Of a stretch of 64,000 nt of DNA, positions 1 to 10,965 are shown one piece after another. This stretch comes from Devosia sp. (lineage in GTDB: Bacteria > Pseudomonadota > Alphaproteobacteria > Rhizobiales > Devosiaceae), in the NCBI RefSeq assembly GCF_025809055.1, contig NZ_CP075529.1, positions 2,715,501 to 2,779,500 on the forward strand, given 5' to 3'. The stretch's first letter is position 1, and the number at the start of each line of letters is the position of its first letter. Under the pieces are notes generated by a model. It was not told the DNA's origin. It saw only the letters and a program-made list of their open reading frames with translations, and made no database searches. Position numbers and translations under genes: made by a program.

Positions 1-598
1 CGATGATGTCCTGGTTCATCAGGCGGATACAGCCGGACGACACATTGGTGCCGATCGTATAGGGCTCGGTGGTGCCGTGAATGCGGAACAGCGTGTCGCG
101 GCCGCCCTTGTAGAGATAGAGCGCACGCGGGCCGAGCGGATTCTCGGGGCCGGGGCCCATGCCGCCGGCATAGGGGCCGTAGCGTTCGGGCTCGCGGGCA
201 ATCATGGACTGGGTCGGCGTCCAGCGCGGCCATTCGGCCTTGCGCCCGATCGTGGCTTCGCCACGGAAGACCAGCGCCTCGTCCTTGCCCACGCCAATGC
301 CGTAGCGCAGGGCCCGGCCATTTTCCATCACGAGGTAGAGGTAGTGCGCGGGGGTGTCGACAACCAGCGTGCCGGGGCGTTCGGTGGTGTAGTAAGCCAC
401 CTCCTGGCGCCACCAGCGCGGATCGACGCGGCGCAGGTCCATCGCCGCGACCGGATAGGGTTCATTGACCGCGGGTCCGTACATGCGCAGGTAATAGGGA
501 TCGATCTGCGGTTCCTGCATCACCGGCTGGCGCGTCGAGGAACAGGCAGACAGGGCGGTGGCAGAAATGCCAAGCAGAAACAGGCGGCGGGAAATCAA
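1..598 (-). CDS. L,D-transpeptidase lipoprotein, 3' end cut off by window
   Basis: Periplasmic YkuD-fold enzyme that makes 3-3 peptidoglycan cross-links or anchors proteins to the wall. Its first 199 residues are visible and the C-terminus lies outside the window. The N-terminus (MISRRLFLLGISATALSACS) has a twin Arg and a lipobox LSAC at residues 16-19, so a lipid-anchored protein is expected. The catalytic block HGTTEP...SSGCIRL near residues 174-195 holds the His and Cys typical of the family. I chose TTG at 598 because a TGA lies in frame four codons upstream, a TGAGG Shine-Dalgarno sits just before it, and only this start supplies the signal sequence. Function is well supported; the physiological role is inferred. 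Confidence 0.85.
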   Translation of the reverse strand, partial: MISRRLFLLGISATALSACSSTRQPVMQEPQIDPYYLRMYGPAVNEPYPVAAMDLRRVDPRWWRQEVAYYTTERPGTLVVDTPAHYLYLVMENGRALRYGIGVGKDEALVFRGEATIGRKAEWPRWTPTQSMIAREPERYGPYAGGMGPGPENPLGPRALYLYKGGRDTLFRIHGTTEPYTIGTNVSSGCIRLMNQDII

Positions 599-794
599 TA
601 CGGAACCTCAGGAGCAGGCATTTCAGGGAAGGCGGCGAGGGGACGCTGCCTTCAGCTTTACGCATGTTACCCTTAACGTGGCACGAATGCGGCGGTTCCT
701 CGCCACAATTTGATCTCATTGCGGGGTGTGGCCAACAAGACACACTTGCCTATGCCCCTCGGGCCGGAACGCGAACGCGAGGTTGCCGGAACAG

Positions 795-821
795 AAAAGG
801 CCGGGACGAGCCCGGCCTTTT
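795..821 (-). terminator. Rho-independent terminator of the rpsO-pnp unit
   Basis: A perfect 10-bp GC-rich stem (AAAGGCCGGG / CCCGGCCTTT) with a 5-nt loop lies 25-50 bp beyond the pnp stop. On the minus strand it ends in a short T run (CCGGCCTTTT). Confidence 0.85.
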
Positions 822-845
822 CACGGTTGGTTTGACGCGCAGAGA

Positions 846-2987
<2,142 letters not shown>

Positions 2988-3196
2988 GTTCTGTCTTTCC
3001 TTTCTGCCGGGAGCGCGGGAACGCGGGACAAGGCAAAGCCCCACGAACGCCCTCGGTGTGCCCGCACCGGCGCCGCACCCATTGTGCGCGCCAGCTCGAA
3101 ATCAGGCACGGTTGCGATCTGGCAGGTCAGAACATGGACAAGACAATGAGCCACTCCACAGCGGAAGGGGCCGATAATCCTGCCATGCTCCGGCGC

Positions 3197-3214
3197 CGCC
3201 GGCCTTGGCCGGCG
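3197..3214 (-). other. GC-rich hairpin in the rpsO-pnp spacer
   Basis: CGCCGGCC and GGCCGGCG form a perfect inverted repeat separated by 2 nt, between rpsO and pnp, with no T tract. In enterobacteria the rpsO-pnp spacer carries RNase III/RNase E processing sites and a partial terminator. A similar role here is inference from position. The rest of the 300-bp spacer shows no gene. Confidence 0.5.
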
Positions 3215-3287
3215 CGACATGCGCCAGCTTGTGCCCAAAAAGGGCAACCGGCGCGGAAGGCTACCCCCGCGCCGGAAACGTCTCGTC

Positions 3288-3557
3288 TTAGCGACGCAGG
3301 CCGAGCTTTTCGATCAGCGTCTTGTAGCGGGCATCGTCCACCTTCTTGAGGTAGTCGAGCAGCCGGCGACGGGTCGAAACCAGCTTCAACAGGCCACGAC
3401 GGGAATGGTTATCCTTATTGTGGTCCTTGAAGTGCTCGGTGAGATTGGCAATGCGCTCGGAAAGAATGGCGACCTGCACCTCCGGCGAACCGGTATCGGT
3501 GGCAGTGGTGGCGTATTCCTTGATGAGCTGGGTCTTGCGCTCTGCAGTAATCGACAT
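3288..3557 (-). CDS. rpsO: 30S ribosomal protein S15
   Basis: Primary-binding protein of the 30S platform that contacts 16S rRNA helices 20-22 and forms a bridge to 23S rRNA. The 89-aa product has exactly the family length and the conserved TDTGSPEVQVAILSERI, KDNHSRRGLL and RRRLLDYLKK blocks. The ATG at 3557 gives MSITAERK; the frame continues upstream but without homology. It precedes pnp on the same strand. Confidence 0.97.
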   Translation of the reverse strand: MSITAERKTQLIKEYATTATDTGSPEVQVAILSERIANLTEHFKDHNKDNHSRRGLLKLVSTRRRLLDYLKKVDDARYKTLIEKLGLRR

Positions 3558-3704
3558 CGGGCATATCCTTTCGAAAAGAGGATGTTGGTCGCCCCAGCCG
3601 GGATGTCGTCCAGGTGGGGTCGGGTCTTGCGGGTGCCAGACCGTTGAAGGTCGGGCCGTCCGGCTGGCGCTGCTATAGTGCAAAGCGGCCCGCAATGCCA
3701 GAAT

Positions 3705-5420
3705 TTATTGGGATCGGTGCTTTTCGTCGGGGCGCGCGGCGGCAAAGGCTGGGTCGAGCGCGGACAGGGGAATGTCGAAGCGCCATTCAAGTCCGTCATC
3801 ATGGGCGATCCGTTCGACACCGGCGCCGAGCGATCCGCCCACCATATGGCGCAAGACCGTCGTGCCGAAGCCGTTGGGACCGTCTTCCACCACCGGGGTG
3901 GTTCGCACTTCCCGCCATCCCATGGCCAGCCGGTCGCCGCGGATTTCCCAGTCCAGCCGCACCGAGCCCTTGGCCTCGGCAAAGGCCCCGTGCCGCATGG
4001 CGTTGACCGCCATTTCATGCAGCGCCATGCCCAGGATCTGGGTGCCCTGCGGATTGATCCGCAGATCGGCGCCCTCGATGACCAGCCGGGCGAGGTCGCG
4101 GGGGCGGAAGGCTTCCAGTTGCAGGTCGACCAGTTCGCGCAGCGAAATACCCTGCCGGCCGCTGGCCAATAACAGGTCGGTCGACCGGGCAAGTCCCATG
4201 ATCCGGCGTTCCAGCGCCTGCACATAGCTCGGCAGATCGGTCGCGCCGCGCGCGGTCTGCTTGGCCATGGCGGCAATCACCGCCATCTGGTTCTTGGAAC
4301 GATGCGCCAGTTCGCGCATGAGAAAGCGGATATCGCGCTCCGCTGCCAGGCGCTGTTCGCCGGCCTCGGCCATGGCTCGGGAAACCTCGGTGATTTCAGC
4401 CACCGGGTAGGCGCGAGGATAAAGCGTTTCTCCGCGCCCCAGCCGCTGCGCGTCGAGACGAAGCCCGGTGACTGACAGGCCCACGCGCTGGGCGATGAGG
4501 AAGGCCACCACCGAAGCCAGTACCGCGATGATCAGGCCCCAGCCGGCCAATTGCACCAGCGATTGCTGGAGCGGCGCCTCTACCGTATTGGTGGCGGCCC
4601 AGGCGACGATGCGCCAGCCGGTATAGCCGCTGCGCCATTCGGCCGTGACCACTTCCGCCTCATCCAAGCGCTCCCGGTCCCAGCCATCGGGTGGAATGGC
4701 GTCGTCGGCGGTCTGGCGCAGGGGCAGCAGGCTGCCGATTGGCGCCTCGGCGTCGGCCGTGGCGGCGACCACCAGGTTGTTGGCGTCGACGAGAGCAGCG
4801 TGCCATCCATCCGGCAATTGCCGCGATTGCAGGGCCGGCATCAGGTTGCGGGCGTTCTGCACCAGGGCCAAAAGGTTGACCGAGCCGCCCTTGATCGGCA
4901 GCCACACGTAAAAGGCCGGGGCGCCGCCAATACCCTGTTGTTCGAGGCCGGAAATGGTGGCCACGCCGCGCTCGAGCGTCCGGCGGGCCGTCGCCGGATC
5001 GCTGGTCGGCACAGGTGCGGCGTCGAATGCAGTCCAGGTGTTGAGCACCACGTTGAGGTCGGCATCGACGCCCTGCAGATAGGTCCCGGTCCCGGCCAGG
5101 GCCTGAAGCGCCCGCTGGTGAAACTCTTCGAGGTCGCCATCCTGTAGGGATTGGGTGGTCGACAGCACGCGCAGCGTGGTGGCCATGCCGGCGATTTCGC
5201 GGTCGACCGAATGACCCATGGCCTGCACGGTGGCATTGGTCAGCGCCCTCAGAACATCCTGCTGGCCATCATTGGCGCGATTGAGCAGCACCAGGGCCAC
5301 CGCCATGGCTGGCAGGAGGATAACGAGGACGAGCGCAAGCAGATAGACGGCGATGGGTCGTGCATGCACCTGTCCCGCCCCCGTTCTGCGCGTCCCGTCA
5401 CTGGCGGCCTGTTCCGCCAT
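3705..5420 (-). CDS. HWE-family membrane sensor histidine kinase
   Basis: Two-component sensor of 571 aa. Two membrane segments (about 22-46 and 289-311) bracket a roughly 240-residue periplasmic region likely to be a dCache/PDC-type sensor. A HAMP-like linker (about 312-360) follows. The H-box LAHRSKNQ puts the phospho-acceptor at His373. The ATPase domain lacks a classical F box. It has HEMAVNAMRHG (Glu469/Asn473) and GWRE (Trp502-Glu504), the His and Trp-x-Glu signatures that name the HWE family, which is enriched in Rhizobiales and often linked to the general stress response. No response regulator is adjacent, so it is an orphan here and its signal is unknown. It is transcribed divergently from miaB. 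Confidence 0.88.
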   Translation of the reverse strand: MAEQAASDGTRRTGAGQVHARPIAVYLLALVLVILLPAMAVALVLLNRANDGQQDVLRALTNATVQAMGHSVDREIAGMATTLRVLSTTQSLQDGDLEEFHQRALQALAGTGTYLQGVDADLNVVLNTWTAFDAAPVPTSDPATARRTLERGVATISGLEQQGIGGAPAFYVWLPIKGGSVNLLALVQNARNLMPALQSRQLPDGWHAALVDANNLVVAATADAEAPIGSLLPLRQTADDAIPPDGWDRERLDEAEVVTAEWRSGYTGWRIVAWAATNTVEAPLQQSLVQLAGWGLIIAVLASVVAFLIAQRVGLSVTGLRLDAQRLGRGETLYPRAYPVAEITEVSRAMAEAGEQRLAAERDIRFLMRELAHRSKNQMAVIAAMAKQTARGATDLPSYVQALERRIMGLARSTDLLLASGRQGISLRELVDLQLEAFRPRDLARLVIEGADLRINPQGTQILGMALHEMAVNAMRHGAFAEAKGSVRLDWEIRGDRLAMGWREVRTTPVVEDGPNGFGTTVLRHMVGGSLGAGVERIAHDDGLEWRFDIPLSALDPAFAAARPDEKHRSQ

Positions 5421-5662
5421 TCCCCAATCCCCTCGTCAGCGCGGCAGAAGCCACTTTGTCTGTGGCGCCATCATTCCCCTGCGGGAGGAAAACTCTATCG
5501 CCGCTCTGGCTTGGTCCCCGGCGTCCCGCCATCCTGTCCGCCTCCGGCGGCCTGGCTCTGGAACGCAGCGGGACTTTACCGCTATGCCACATACAACACC
5601 CGCACACCGGTCGAGGTTGCAGAGCATGGCATCATCTTCGCGCCTCTGGTAAACACCGCCGC
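5421..5662. promoter_or_regulatory. Divergent intergenic region, sensor kinase / miaB
   Basis: This 242-bp gap between two divergently transcribed genes must hold both promoters, but I cannot pick a convincing -35/-10 pair. No RNA gene, inverted repeat or small ORF with support is visible. Confidence 0.35.
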
Positions 5663-7072
5663 ATGAGCAAGTCCGACATCGCCCCCTCTCCCATGGCCAA
5701 GCGCGTCTTCATCAAGACCTATGGCTGCCAGATGAACGTCTATGACAGCGATCGCATGGCCGACGCCCTGGCCCCGCAGGGCTATGTGCCGACCCATGAC
5801 GTCGCCGAGGCGGATCTGGTGCTGCTCAATACCTGCCATATTCGCGAAAAGGCCAGCGAAAAGGTGTTCTCCGAACTCGGCCGCCTCAAGGAATTGCAGG
5901 GCGAGCGCCGCGCGTCGGGCGGTGACATGATGATCGGCGTGGCCGGTTGCGTTGCCCAGGCCGAAGGCGAGGAAATCGCGCGCCGGGCCCCCGTGGTCGA
6001 TCTGGTCTTCGGTCCCCAGGCCTATCATCGCCTGCCGGACATGCTGGCGCGTGCCGAAGGCCAGCGTCACCTGCATCCGGCTCTTAAAAAGGCTGTGATC
6101 GACACCGATTTCCCCGAAGAAGACAAGTTCGCTCACCTGCCGGCGGCCAAGAAGGACGTCACCGTCGCCCGCGGATTGACCGCCTTCCTGACGGTTCAGG
6201 AGGGTTGCGACAAGTTCTGTTCGTTTTGCGTCGTTCCCTATACGCGCGGCGCCGAGGTCTCCCGCCCGGTCGCCCAGGTGATCGAGGAAGCGCGCCGGCT
6301 TGTCGATGCCGGGGTCAAGGAAATCACGCTGCTGGGCCAGAACGTCAATGCCTATCACGGCGTCGATGCAGCAGGGCGCGATGTTGGTCTTGGTGAACTG
6401 GCCTTCCTGCTCGCCGAGATTTCCGGCCTCGAACGCCTGCGCTACACCACGAGCCACCCGCGGGACATGGACGATGGCTTGATCGCGGCCCATCGCGACC
6501 TGCCCCTGCTCATGCCCTATCTGCACCTGCCGGTGCAGTCCGGTTCCGATCGCATTCTCAGGGCCATGAACCGCAAGCACACGGCGGCCGAATATCTGGC
6601 GCTGATCGACCGCATCAAGGCTGCCCGGCCCGACATGGCCCTGTCGGGCGATTTCATCGTCGGCTTCCCCGGTGAAACGGACCAGGATTTCGAGGATACG
6701 CTGAGCATCATCCGCCAGACCGGCTATGCCTCGGCCTATTCCTTCAAGTATTCCACCCGCCCCGGCACGCCCGGCGCCAGCCTCACCGAGCAGGTGCCCG
6801 AAGAGGTCAAGGCCGAGCGCCTGCAGCGCCTGCAGGAGCTGGTCACTGCCCAGACGACGGCCTTTCACGCATCCTGCGTCGGCCGCACCCTGCCGGTCTT
6901 GATCGAGCGCGTCGGCCGTCAGGCCGGGCAGGTGGGCGGCCGCTCTCCCTATCTCCAGGCCGTGCATCTGGATGGTCCGACCGAGTTGATCGGCAATATC
7001 CATATGGTCGAGATCGTGGGCACCAGCACCAATTCCCTGGTGGGCCGGCTCGCTCAATCAGCCGCGGCCTGA
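5663..7072 (+). CDS. miaB: tRNA-2-methylthio-N6-dimethylallyladenosine synthase
   Basis: Radical-SAM methylthiotransferase that converts i6A37 to ms2i6A37 in tRNAs reading UNN codons. The 469-aa protein has the UPF0004 domain with cluster-binding Cys22, Cys58 and Cys96. The radical-SAM motif CDKFCSFC places Cys182/186/189, and a C-terminal TRAM domain spans about 390-460. I start at ATG 5663 (MSKSDIAPSP); an internal ATG at 5693 (MAKRVFIKTY) is also possible. The frame is open 101 codons further upstream, but that stretch has no homology character. The 3' end overlaps the opposing gene by 19 bp. Confidence 0.96.
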   Translation: MSKSDIAPSPMAKRVFIKTYGCQMNVYDSDRMADALAPQGYVPTHDVAEADLVLLNTCHIREKASEKVFSELGRLKELQGERRASGGDMMIGVAGCVAQAEGEEIARRAPVVDLVFGPQAYHRLPDMLARAEGQRHLHPALKKAVIDTDFPEEDKFAHLPAAKKDVTVARGLTAFLTVQEGCDKFCSFCVVPYTRGAEVSRPVAQVIEEARRLVDAGVKEITLLGQNVNAYHGVDAAGRDVGLGELAFLLAEISGLERLRYTTSHPRDMDDGLIAAHRDLPLLMPYLHLPVQSGSDRILRAMNRKHTAAEYLALIDRIKAARPDMALSGDFIVGFPGETDQDFEDTLSIIRQTGYASAYSFKYSTRPGTPGASLTEQVPEEVKAERLQRLQELVTAQTTAFHASCVGRTLPVLIERVGRQAGQVGGRSPYLQAVHLDGPTELIGNIHMVEIVGTSTNSLVGRLAQSAAA

Positions 7073-7878
7073 CCATAGGCGAAGTCGAGAATGGCCTGGG
7101 CCAGGGGCGCGCTCAGTCCGGTCGCACATTTGCCGTTGCGCACGGCAAAACGCACCTCGCGCACGGTCGTCTGCCCCGGTCCCTGGGGGCGGCTGAAGGC
7201 AATGGTGACACTGCGGCTGTCCAGCTGCGCATAATATTGGGCCCGTGTTTCGAGCACCAGGTCGGCATGGAGAATGCAGAGTTCGATCGCCGACCGCTCC
7301 AGCGCGTCGGGATCGGCGCCCAGGAGGTCGTCATTGTAGCGATAGGTCAGGCGCAGATCGCCCGGATCGGCGCCGCGCTCGATATATTCGAGTTTTACCG
7401 GCGCGCCGCTGGGCGTGGGTGGCGCCAGGTCCGTCAGGCCAACGCCAAGCGGCATGGCGAGGCAGGTGCGGTCACGGCGGATTTCGAACACCGCTTCATA
7501 GAACCGGGTCATCGTTATGCCCGAGGCCTCCAGTTCGGGGTCGCGCTGGCTGGGCGTAAAGTCCCAGCGCACCCGCACGCCGCCAATATCCTCGGCTTCG
7601 ATCTCGGCCCAGCTATTGCCGACGACATTCTCGCAGAACTGCTCCATCACCCGGGCATAGTCGTCGGAGGGAACCGGGCCATAGGGCTCGGGATCGAAAT
7701 TGGGCACCGCGCGAATGACAAGGATGTTGCGCCCCTCCTGATCGGTTTCGATGACATAGTCTTCGATCGTGGCGGTGGACCCATCGCCCAGTGAGACCTC
7801 CTGCGCCAGGGCCGGAAGCAGCGGTGCCAGGCAGAGGATGGCGACGGCGGCGAGCGTATTGCGGATCGGCATGGGCAT
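7054..7878 (-). CDS. Secreted protein of unknown function
   Basis: Not recognised as a named family. The 274-aa product begins with a clear Sec signal peptide (hydrophobic residues 8-25, probable cleavage after ALA25). The mature part is acidic and beta-rich with four Cys (in QFCENV, RTCLAM, ELCILH and GKCATG contexts) that could form two disulfides in the periplasm. No catalytic motif or membrane segment is seen. It runs against miaB and overlaps its last 19 bp, and is divergent from phoH. ATG 7872 is an equally plausible start two codons in. Coding character and signal peptide are strong; function is unknown. Confidence 0.8.
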   Translation of the reverse strand: MPMPIRNTLAAVAILCLAPLLPALAQEVSLGDGSTATIEDYVIETDQEGRNILVIRAVPNFDPEPYGPVPSDDYARVMEQFCENVVGNSWAEIEAEDIGGVRVRWDFTPSQRDPELEASGITMTRFYEAVFEIRRDRTCLAMPLGVGLTDLAPPTPSGAPVKLEYIERGADPGDLRLTYRYNDDLLGADPDALERSAIELCILHADLVLETRAQYYAQLDSRSVTIAFSRPQGPGQTTVREVRFAVRNGKCATGLSAPLAQAILDFAYGQAAAD

Positions 7879-8104
7879 GTCCCGGCTGGTTTCGTGTACC
7901 GCCCAAGCCTAGGCGAGAGAGCCCTCCTGCCCACCCCCGAATGCGGGGGAAGCCTGCAAACGGGCCGGGCCGGGCGCAGCAGCCTCTTGCACCGACCTGG
8001 TTGTGTCACAATTTATCTACAGACAGCGAACGCAAATCAGCCTAGCGTCGTTGTTGCAACAGGGCGACGCGCTCCGCGGCGCCCCCTCCGGGAGCCGAGA
8101 AAGT

Positions 8105-9181
8105 TTGAGCAGGCACTTGCCACCCACCGCCGATAACGCCCTCGCATCGCAACTCGAACTCGCCTTTGAAGACAATCGCCTGGCTGCCCAGCTCTATGGC
8201 GATTTCGACCAGAACCTCGCCCTCATCGAACAGCGCCTTGCCGTCAGCGCCACGCCGCGCGGCAATCATGTGCTGCTCAAGGGCGCGGCCAGCAAGGTCG
8301 ACCAGGCGCGCCGGGTGCTCGAATCGCTTTATGCCGGCCTTGAAGAGGGCCGGGCCATGGATATTGCCGATGTCGATGCAGTCATCCGCATGATCGAGAC
8401 CGAGGACAGCCAGCTGACCCTGCCCACGCTCGAGCGCAAGGGCAAGGTGCGCATGGCCCAGATCGCCACGCGCAAATCCACCATCATCGCCCGCACCCCG
8501 GCCCAGGACGCCTATATGCGCGCCATGGAGCGGAGCGAGCTGGTTTTCGGCACCGGCCCGGCCGGTACCGGCAAGACCTATCTCGCCGTGGCCCATGCCG
8601 CCTCGCTGCTCGAACGCGGCGATATCAACCGCATCATCCTCAGCCGCCCGGCTGTCGAGGCCGGCGAACGCCTCGGCTTCCTGCCCGGCGACATGAAGGA
8701 GAAGGTCGATCCCTACCTCCGCCCGCTCTATGATGCCCTCTACGACATGATGAAGCCCGAAAATGTCGAGCGCTGCATCACGTCGGGCATCATTGAAGTG
8801 GCTCCGCTTGCCTTCATGCGCGGCCGCACGCTCACCAATGCGGTGGTCATCCTCGATGAGGCGCAGAACACCACCTCCATGCAGATGAAGATGTTCCTCA
8901 CCCGCCTGGGCGAGAACTCCAAGATGATCGTCACCGGCGACCCGACCCAGGTCGATCTGCCGCGCGGCGAAAAATCGGGCCTGGTGGAGGCCGTCAATCT
9001 GCTCGATGGCGTGGAAGGCGTGCATGTGTCCCGCTTCGGTGACAAGGACGTGGTGCGTCACGCGCTGGTCGGGCGCATCGTGCGCGCCTATGAGCAGGAT
9101 ACCGCCCGCCGCCTGGCCCAGAAGGATGGGGACCGGGAAGGGCTGGCGCGGACTTTGGGCGTGACACCGCCGCGGGGCTGA
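8105..9181 (+). CDS. phoH: PhoH-family ATPase (YbeZ-type)
   Basis: P-loop NTPase of the PhoH/YbeZ family, associated with RNA metabolism and YbeY function. From the TTG at 8105 it is 358 aa. Walker A GPAGTGKT lies at about residues 151-158 and Walker B VVILDEAQN at about 245-255; the preceding KH-like N-terminus begins LELAFEDN. I prefer TTG 8105 because GGAG lies about 10 nt upstream and the family homology begins just after it. A GTG at 8003 in the same frame would add 34 residues that look non-homologous. ybeY and a corC-type gene follow on the same strand, the usual order. Confidence 0.9.
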   Translation: MSRHLPPTADNALASQLELAFEDNRLAAQLYGDFDQNLALIEQRLAVSATPRGNHVLLKGAASKVDQARRVLESLYAGLEEGRAMDIADVDAVIRMIETEDSQLTLPTLERKGKVRMAQIATRKSTIIARTPAQDAYMRAMERSELVFGTGPAGTGKTYLAVAHAASLLERGDINRIILSRPAVEAGERLGFLPGDMKEKVDPYLRPLYDALYDMMKPENVERCITSGIIEVAPLAFMRGRTLTNAVVILDEAQNTTSMQMKMFLTRLGENSKMIVTGDPTQVDLPRGEKSGLVEAVNLLDGVEGVHVSRFGDKDVVRHALVGRIVRAYEQDTARRLAQKDGDREGLARTLGVTPPRG

Positions 9182-9199
9182 TTGCCGCTTTAGCCACGG

Positions 9200-9300
9200 T
9201 GTCATTCCGGCGCAGGCCGGAATCCATGTTGTGGATCGTTCCTAAGCTGGATGGCGTGGCAAATCTCGGATATGGATCCCGGCCTGCGCCGGGATGACAT
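9200..9300. repeat. Palindromic intergenic repeat pair between phoH and ybeY
   Basis: Two near-identical arms of about 29 bp in inverted orientation (about 9200-9228 and 9272-9300), each with a core like TTCCGGCGCAGGCCGGAATC, are separated by about 43 bp. This is a typical alphaproteobacterial REP-like element. It can fold into a large hairpin in the phoH-ybeY transcript. Confidence 0.75.
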
Positions 9301-9319
9301 CGTGCAATTTTAGAAGCCA

Positions 9320-9799
9320 ATGCCAAAAGCCACCCCCCCTTTGGAAGTCGCCGTCATTCGCAATGCGGAGGGCTGGCCCGATCATTTCGATACATTGGCC
9401 GAGAAAGCCGTCCTGGCCGCGCTGGCTGGCGCGGGAGCCCGTCTCAAGGGTGCGGCCGAGATTTCGGTTGTGCTGACCGATGACGAGGAGCAGCGCGCGC
9501 TCAACGCGCAATGGCGCGACAAGGACAGCACGACCAATGTCCTGAGCTTTCCCCAGATCGAGCCGTTCGGGCCGGTGACGGGCCTTTTGGGGGACATCAC
9601 CCTGGCGCGCGAAACGCTGGAGCGGGAGGCGGCCGACCTCGGCAAGAGCCTGGACGATCACTTCACCCACCTAATGGTGCATGGATTTCTGCACATTCTG
9701 GGTTATGATCACATCGCGGACGACGAGGCCCTTCAAATGGAAGGGCTGGAAACCCAGATATTGGCGGGCATGGGGATCGATGATCCCTATGCGGATTGA
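9320..9799 (+). CDS. ybeY: Endoribonuclease YbeY, rRNA maturation factor
   Basis: Zn-dependent single-strand endoribonuclease for 16S rRNA 3'-end processing and ribosome quality control. It has 159 aa, the normal length. The metal-binding H-x3-H-x5-H motif is HGFLHILGYDH (His121, His125, His131). The upstream block DSTTNVLSFP is also typical. The Shine-Dalgarno is weak, and a palindromic repeat lies directly upstream, so expression may be by read-through from phoH. Confidence 0.95.
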   Translation: MPKATPPLEVAVIRNAEGWPDHFDTLAEKAVLAALAGAGARLKGAAEISVVLTDDEEQRALNAQWRDKDSTTNVLSFPQIEPFGPVTGLLGDITLARETLEREAADLGKSLDDHFTHLMVHGFLHILGYDHIADDEALQMEGLETQILAGMGIDDPYAD

Positions 9800-9881
9800 C
9801 AGCAATGCCGGGAACCCCTGATCATGCAGGGGCATTTCGTCCAAAGGACAACCAGAGCCGCAGATTTCGCGGCACGAGATA

Positions 9882-10919
9882 ATGACCGACAGCGACAGTA
9901 ACATGGCCCCGCGGGTGGCCGAAAACCCAGAACCTCCTTCTAGTCCCGCCCCCGTGCCGGCACGGGGGCCAAGCCTGTGGAACCGGATCAGAGGCCTGAT
10001 GGCCCTCAGGACCGTGTCCCTGCGCGACGATCTGCAGGTCGCACTCGACGACAATGGCAGCGCCGAAACGGCCGACTTCTCCGAGAGCGAGCGCGCCATT
10101 CTGCAGAATGTGCTGAAGCTCGCAAAAGTCTCGGTCGACGACGTGATGGTCGAGCGATCCGATATCCAGGCCGTTTCCACCGAAATCAATCTTGGCACCC
10201 TGCTGGCGCGGTTCCGTCAGGTGGGGCATTCGCGCCTGCCCGTCTATGATGACGGGCTCGACGACATCAAGGGCTTCATCCACATCAAGGATGCTCTGGC
10301 CAAAATCACCGAGCCGGTCGCCGATCCGGAAAAGGAAGTGCCGGTCAAGCTCCTCTCCCCGGCCCTGCGGCAAAAGCTCGACAAGCTGGGCATCACCCGT
10401 CCGGCCATGTTCGTGCCGACCTTCATGCCCGCTGCCGACCTCCTTCAGCAGATGCGGGCCAGCCGCACCCATATGGCCATTGTCGTGGACGAATATGGTG
10501 GCACCGATGGGCTGGTCACCATCGAGGACCTGCTCGAAGCGGTCGTCGGTGAGATCGAGGACGAACATGACGTCACCGAGGCGGCCCTGATCCGCAAGGT
10601 CGGCGATGATGTCTATATCGCCAATGCCCGCGCCGAGATTGACGACGTCCGGGCCATGATCGGTCCTGACTTCGAGCCGGGCGAGCATGGCGACGACGTG
10701 GACACCATTGGCGGCCTGGTCTTCGATCTGGCCGGTCACGTGCCCAAGCGCGGCGAACGGGTTCAGGGGCTGGATGGCTTCGAATTCGAGATTCTGGCCG
10801 CCGATAGCCGGCGCATCAAGCGCCTGCGCATCCGCCGCAGCCGGCCCGAGCCGGAAATCGCCGAAATCCTGGCCATTACCGACCAGAGCAACGGGTCCGA
10901 AAAGCAGGCGGCAGAGTAG
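9882..10919 (+). CDS. CorC/HlyC-type CBS-domain protein
   Basis: Cytoplasmic 345-aa protein with a variable Pro-rich N-terminus. Paired CBS domains span about 90-205 (VMVERSDI, GFIHIKDAL and HMAIVVDEYGGTDGLVTIED blocks), and a C-terminal CorC_HlyC domain spans about 220-310 (DTIGGLVFDL, GFEFEIL). Family members such as YbeX/CorC have been linked to Mg/Co efflux and, more recently, to ribosome metabolism. It ends the miaB/phoH/ybeY housekeeping block. lnt, which often follows, is not present. Confidence 0.9.
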   Translation: MTDSDSNMAPRVAENPEPPSSPAPVPARGPSLWNRIRGLMALRTVSLRDDLQVALDDNGSAETADFSESERAILQNVLKLAKVSVDDVMVERSDIQAVSTEINLGTLLARFRQVGHSRLPVYDDGLDDIKGFIHIKDALAKITEPVADPEKEVPVKLLSPALRQKLDKLGITRPAMFVPTFMPAADLLQQMRASRTHMAIVVDEYGGTDGLVTIEDLLEAVVGEIEDEHDVTEAALIRKVGDDVYIANARAEIDDVRAMIGPDFEPGEHGDDVDTIGGLVFDLAGHVPKRGERVQGLDGFEFEILAADSRRIKRLRIRRSRPEPEIAEILAITDQSNGSEKQAAE

Positions 10920-10965
10920 CGCGACCGGCCCCGATCGCCGCCCTCAGGCATGACCCGGGGGTGGC

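Noticed and set aside
3558..3704. Possible sigma-70 promoter for rpsO around TATAGC near 3674
   Set aside because: No acceptable -35 at proper spacing; not reported as a feature.
5582..7057. 491-codon open frame antisense to miaB
   Set aside because: miaB is certain from its three-Cys radical-SAM motif; the antisense frame is a shadow.
8003..8104. GTG 8003 as phoH start
   Set aside because: The 34 extra residues look non-homologous and lack a ribosome site; the AT-rich stretch here looks more like promoter DNA. It remains possible.
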